Assembly (NCBI RefSeq): GCF_027111255.2
Contig: NZ_CP114285.2
Coordinates: 3,286,001-3,350,000 of the forward strand
Direction of reading: 5' to 3'
DNA from: Flavobacterium flavigenum
GTDB taxonomy: Bacteria; Bacteroidota; Bacteroidia; Flavobacteriales; Flavobacteriaceae
DNA length: 64,000 nt
The number at the start of each line of letters is the position of its first letter. The stretch's first letter is position 1. Shown in pieces: positions 61,258 to 64,000 of this stretch. The translations under genes were made by a program, and so were the position numbers. Below the pieces are notes generated by a model. That model made no database searches. It was given only the letters and a program-made list of their open reading frames with translations, and had not been told where the DNA came from.

Positions 61258-62496
61258 TTATGCGTCTAATTCTCCTGCAATTACATTTAAACTTGACAAA
61301 ATAACAATTGCATCAGATAATAAAGCACCTTTGATCATTTCCGGATAGGCCTGATAATAAATAAAACAAGGTCTTCTGAAATGTAATCTGTATGGAGTTC
61401 TGCTTCCGTCGGTAACTAAATAGAATCCTATTTCTCCGTTTCCTCCTTCAACAGGGTGATAAATTTCTGCAACAGGTACAGGAACTTCTCCCATGACAAT
61501 CTTAAAGTGATAAATTAGAGATTCCATTGATGTATACACATCTTCTTTTGGAGGAAGGTAATAATCCGGAACTTCTGCATGATATTCATTTCCTGCCGGC
61601 ATTTTATCCAAAGCCTGACGAATAATGCTTAAACTTTCCCATACTTCAGCATTACGAACACAGAAACGATCGTAAGTGTCACCTGATTTTCCAACAGGAA
61701 CAATAAAATCAAAATCTTCGTAAGAGGAGTAAGGCTGTGCAACACGAACGTCATAATCAACTCCCGCAGCACGTAAGTTTGGTCCTGTAAATCCGTAAGC
61801 CATTGCTTTCTCTGCAGAGATTGCACCTACATTTACAGTCCTGTCAATAAAAATTCTGTTTCTTTCGAATAAGTTTTCAAATTCTTTCCATGCAACAGGA
61901 AATTCTTCAAGGAAAGTATCAAGTTTTTTGAAAGCTTCCGGTGACCAGTCTCTTTCAAATCCACCGATTCTACCCATATTCGTTGTCAAACGGGCACCAC
62001 AAATTTCTTCGTAGATTTCGTAAATCTTTTCTCTAAACTGAAAAACGTATAGGAAGCCGGTATAAGCACCAGTATCAACTCCTAAAATCGAGTTACAGAT
62101 TAAGTGGTCTGTAATACGCGCCAGCTCCATAACGATAACTCTTAAATATTGAGCTCTTTTTGGAACTTCAATACCTAATAATTTTTCTAATGTCATCCAC
62201 CATCCCATATTATTAATAGGAGAGGAGCAATAGTTCATACGGTCTGTAAGAGGTGTAATTTGATAAAAAGGACGGTTTTCAGCAATTTTTTCGAATGCTC
62301 TGTGGATGTAACCAATAGTTGGTTCAGCTTCCAGAATTCTTTCACCATCCATCAACAAAATATTTTGAAAAATACCGTGGGTAGCCGGGTGAGTAGGACC
62401 TAAATTCAGTACAGAAAGCTCGCTTCCGTCTTCGTTTAGTTTATCCTTTATTATTTTAGCATATCGATGCTCTGGTGATAATAATAGTTCTGACAT
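61258..62496 (-). CDS. nuoD: NADH-quinone oxidoreductase subunit D
   Basis: 412 residues, the 49-kDa subunit that forms the quinone-binding site with nuoB. The N-terminal loop NLGPTHPATHGIF contains the quinone-contacting His; further conserved blocks are GYIHRAFEKIAENR, RITDHLICN and the C-terminal DAIVILSSLNVIAGELDA. nuoC and nuoD are separate genes here, 25 bases apart, not fused as in E. coli. Confidence 0.97.
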   Translation of the reverse strand: MSELLLSPEHRYAKIIKDKLNEDGSELSVLNLGPTHPATHGIFQNILLMDGERILEAEPTIGYIHRAFEKIAENRPFYQITPLTDRMNYCSSPINNMGWWMTLEKLLGIEVPKRAQYLRVIVMELARITDHLICNSILGVDTGAYTGFLYVFQFREKIYEIYEEICGARLTTNMGRIGGFERDWSPEAFKKLDTFLEEFPVAWKEFENLFERNRIFIDRTVNVGAISAEKAMAYGFTGPNLRAAGVDYDVRVAQPYSSYEDFDFIVPVGKSGDTYDRFCVRNAEVWESLSIIRQALDKMPAGNEYHAEVPDYYLPPKEDVYTSMESLIYHFKIVMGEVPVPVAEIYHPVEGGNGEIGFYLVTDGSRTPYRLHFRRPCFIYYQAYPEMIKGALLSDAIVILSSLNVIAGELDA

Positions 62497-62521
62497 TTTA
62501 TAATGTTGAATTATTTATTTT

Positions 62522-63043
62522 TTAGCAATTTGTTGTTGTTCTTCCAAAGAATCTGTCGTCCTTATCTGTTCTTCCGCTGTCTTCCATTGGAAATTCCTTT
62601 CTCATAGGGAAAGACACCATTTCATCCATATTCAAAATACGTTTCAATTGCGGATGACCAATAAAGTTTATCCCAAAGAAATCATATGTTTCCCTTTCCA
62701 TCCAGTTCGAACTTAAGAAAATATTTGAAATGGTTTTGATTTCCGGTTTTTCACCATTAAGATACACTTTAATTCTGATACGTTTATTTTCGTACCAGTT
62801 ATGCAGATGATATACAATGGCAAACTGACGTTCTGATTCGTTATCCGGGTAGTGAATACCGCATAAATCAGTTAAAAAGTGAAAACGCAAATCAGCGTCA
62901 TTTTTCAGGAAAAGAATCAGTGCTGTAATTTTATCAGCTGAAGCCTCTAAAGTAAAAATATCTCTTTCTTCGTGAAAGTTGAAAACATCAGTATTGAATG
63001 TTTGTACAAGTTTTTCCTGGATCAGTGTATTTTCTAAAGCCAT
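62522..63043 (-). CDS. nuoC: NADH-quinone oxidoreductase subunit C
   Basis: 173 residues, the 30-kDa subunit of the hydrophilic arm. The family signature is ERETYDFFGINFIGHPQLKRIL (here given by parts: ERETYDFFG at about 115 and HPQLKRILN), followed by the tail FPMRKEFPMED. It binds no cofactor. It ends 25 bases before nuoD and starts 2 bases after nuoB. Confidence 0.96.
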   Translation of the reverse strand: MALENTLIQEKLVQTFNTDVFNFHEERDIFTLEASADKITALILFLKNDADLRFHFLTDLCGIHYPDNESERQFAIVYHLHNWYENKRIRIKVYLNGEKPEIKTISNIFLSSNWMERETYDFFGINFIGHPQLKRILNMDEMVSFPMRKEFPMEDSGRTDKDDRFFGRTTTNC

Positions 63044-63045
63044 TT

Positions 63046-63594
63046 TTATGAGATATTATAGGAAGCTAATAATTCCTGGTATTCCGGAGAGCTTCTTCGT
63101 CTCACAGATTCGTTTTTTACCAATTCCTGAAGTTTCATTACACCGTCAACAATTTGTTCCGGTCTTGGAGGACATCCCGGCACGTAAACATCAACCGGAA
63201 TAACTTTGTCAATACCTTGTAAAACAGAGTAAGTGTCAAAAATCCCACCTGATGAAGCACAGGCTCCAACTGCAATTACCCAACGAGGTTCAGACATTTG
63301 TTCGTAAACCTGTCTTAAAATGGGTGCCATTTTTTTAGAAATTGTACCCATTACCATTAACATATCAGCCTGACGGGGAGAAAAACTCACACGTTCAGAA
63401 CCAAATCTTGCCAAATCATAATGTGAAGCCATAGTTGCCATAAATTCGATTCCGCAGCATGAAGTTGCGAAAGGCAATGGCCAAAGAGAATTCGCTCGTG
63501 CCAAACCTACAACGTCATTTAGTTTTGTGGCAAAGAAACCTTCACCAACAACACCTTCAGGAGGGGCAACCATATTTACATTTGAATCGCTCAT
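63046..63594 (-). CDS. nuoB: NADH-quinone oxidoreductase subunit B
   Basis: 182 residues. It holds cluster N2, the last in the chain before quinone. The ligands are the tandem cysteines in FATSCCGIEFM (about 46-47), Cys in VGACASSGG (about 111) and Cys in VPGCPPRPE (about 141). It starts 84 bases after nuoA; the spacer has an AT-rich segment also seen between nuoE and nuoD. Confidence 0.98.
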   Translation of the reverse strand: MSDSNVNMVAPPEGVVGEGFFATKLNDVVGLARANSLWPLPFATSCCGIEFMATMASHYDLARFGSERVSFSPRQADMLMVMGTISKKMAPILRQVYEQMSEPRWVIAVGACASSGGIFDTYSVLQGIDKVIPVDVYVPGCPPRPEQIVDGVMKLQELVKNESVRRRSSPEYQELLASYNIS

Positions 63595-63678
63595 TTTTGT
63601 TATTTTGAATTTTGAATTATAAATTTTGATTGTTCAAATAATTATAATTCAGCATTTATAATTTAGAATCAATGTTTG

Positions 63679-64000
63679 TTATTCCCAGTCTAAAGCTCTC
63701 TTTTTAATGATGTAGAAAAAGCCAACTAAAAGCAAAGCCATGAAAACAATCATTTTCAGCATTCCCTCAATTCCTAATTCTTTAAAGTTTACTGCCCAAG
63801 GATAAAGGAAAATCACCTCTACGTCAAACAGAACAAATAAAATGGCTACAAGGAAATATTTTACTGAAAACGGAATACGGGCATTACCAACTGATTCGAT
63901 TCCGCATTCAAAGTTTTTATCTTTAGTTTCTGAGGTTCTTCTTGGACCTAATTTTCCGGAAATAATGATAGTTCCCACTACAAAACCAACAGCCAGTATA
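63679..64000 (-). CDS. nuoA: NADH-quinone oxidoreductase subunit A, 5' end beyond the window
   Basis: At least 106 residues are visible. The frame stays open to the right edge: upstream of an in-frame GTG at 63978 it continues with ILAVGFV, which belongs to the first helix, so the GTG is not the start. Three membrane helices in all; conserved loop KDKNFECGIESVGNARIPFS split around Cys, then FDVEVIFLYPWA. It is the first gene of the operon; the promoter lies outside the window. Confidence 0.95.
   Translation of the reverse strand, partial: ILAVGFVVGTIIISGKLGPRRTSETKDKNFECGIESVGNARIPFSVKYFLVAILFVLFDVEVIFLYPWAVNFKELGIEGMLKMIVFMALLLVGFFYIIKKRALDWE

Overview
The window is chromosomal DNA from a Flavobacterium-type member of the Bacteroidota. 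It is AT-rich, genes rarely carry Shine-Dalgarno sites, and promoters have the phylum's -7 box (TAnnTTTG) with a TTG about 17 to 20 bases upstream. Secreted proteins carry type IX secretion tails. The L-threonine dehydrogenase at 42104-43042 closely matches, from memory, the enzyme studied in Flavobacterium frigidimaris. Almost all genes are core housekeeping genes; I see no prophage, insertion sequence, integron or CRISPR array.

Layout, left half. 1-1442: the tail of rseP, two identical tRNA-Asn genes, a secreted repeat protein and tRNA-Leu(CAA). 1726-5215: prs, rplY, pth, sodA. 5649-12083: purF, a PfkB-type sugar kinase, a lipoprotein, an ECF sigma factor with a candidate anti-sigma partner, a divergently transcribed membrane protein sharing the same promoter sequence, rnhA and purN. 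12259-16732: acpP, fabF, rnc, an IPExxxVDY-family gene and pyk. 16878-21503: a CPBP protease, an AraC regulator, a C1-type peptidase, a metallophosphatase and a small outer-membrane protein. 21934-27923: two tandem paralogous PL1 pectate lyases with type IX tails, each preceded by palindromic LacI-type operator candidates.

Right half. 27994-36695: an ALDH7-type aldehyde dehydrogenase, a frameshifted NTR/TIMP-like gene, a class II cyclic-nucleotide phosphodiesterase, the sufA-sufB-sufC-sufD operon and an MBL-fold hydrolase. 36757-43042: a leucine-rich-repeat protein, an S8 peptidase, an M1 peptidase and threonine dehydrogenase. 43335-49752: a lipoprotein overlapping mfd, a 780-base gap with a possible small RNA, dinB and a LOV-like PAS protein. 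49803 to the right edge: a Bax-inhibitor-1 protein and the complete 14-gene complex I operon (nuoA to nuoN, minus strand; nuoA is cut by the edge).

The features most worth attention lie outside the genes. (1) A roughly 70-base palindromic intergenic element occurs three times with compensatory stem changes, once inside the nuo operon. (2) Two divergent ECF-type promoters are identical in both boxes and in 12-base spacing, which implies an autoregulated sigma circuit. (3) Four TGTAAT..ATTACA operators precede the two pectate lyases. (4) A 34-base repeat occurs three times between sodA and purF. (5) A seven-A run breaks one gene. (6) A minus-strand promoter and terminator bracket a geneless stretch between mfd and dinB.
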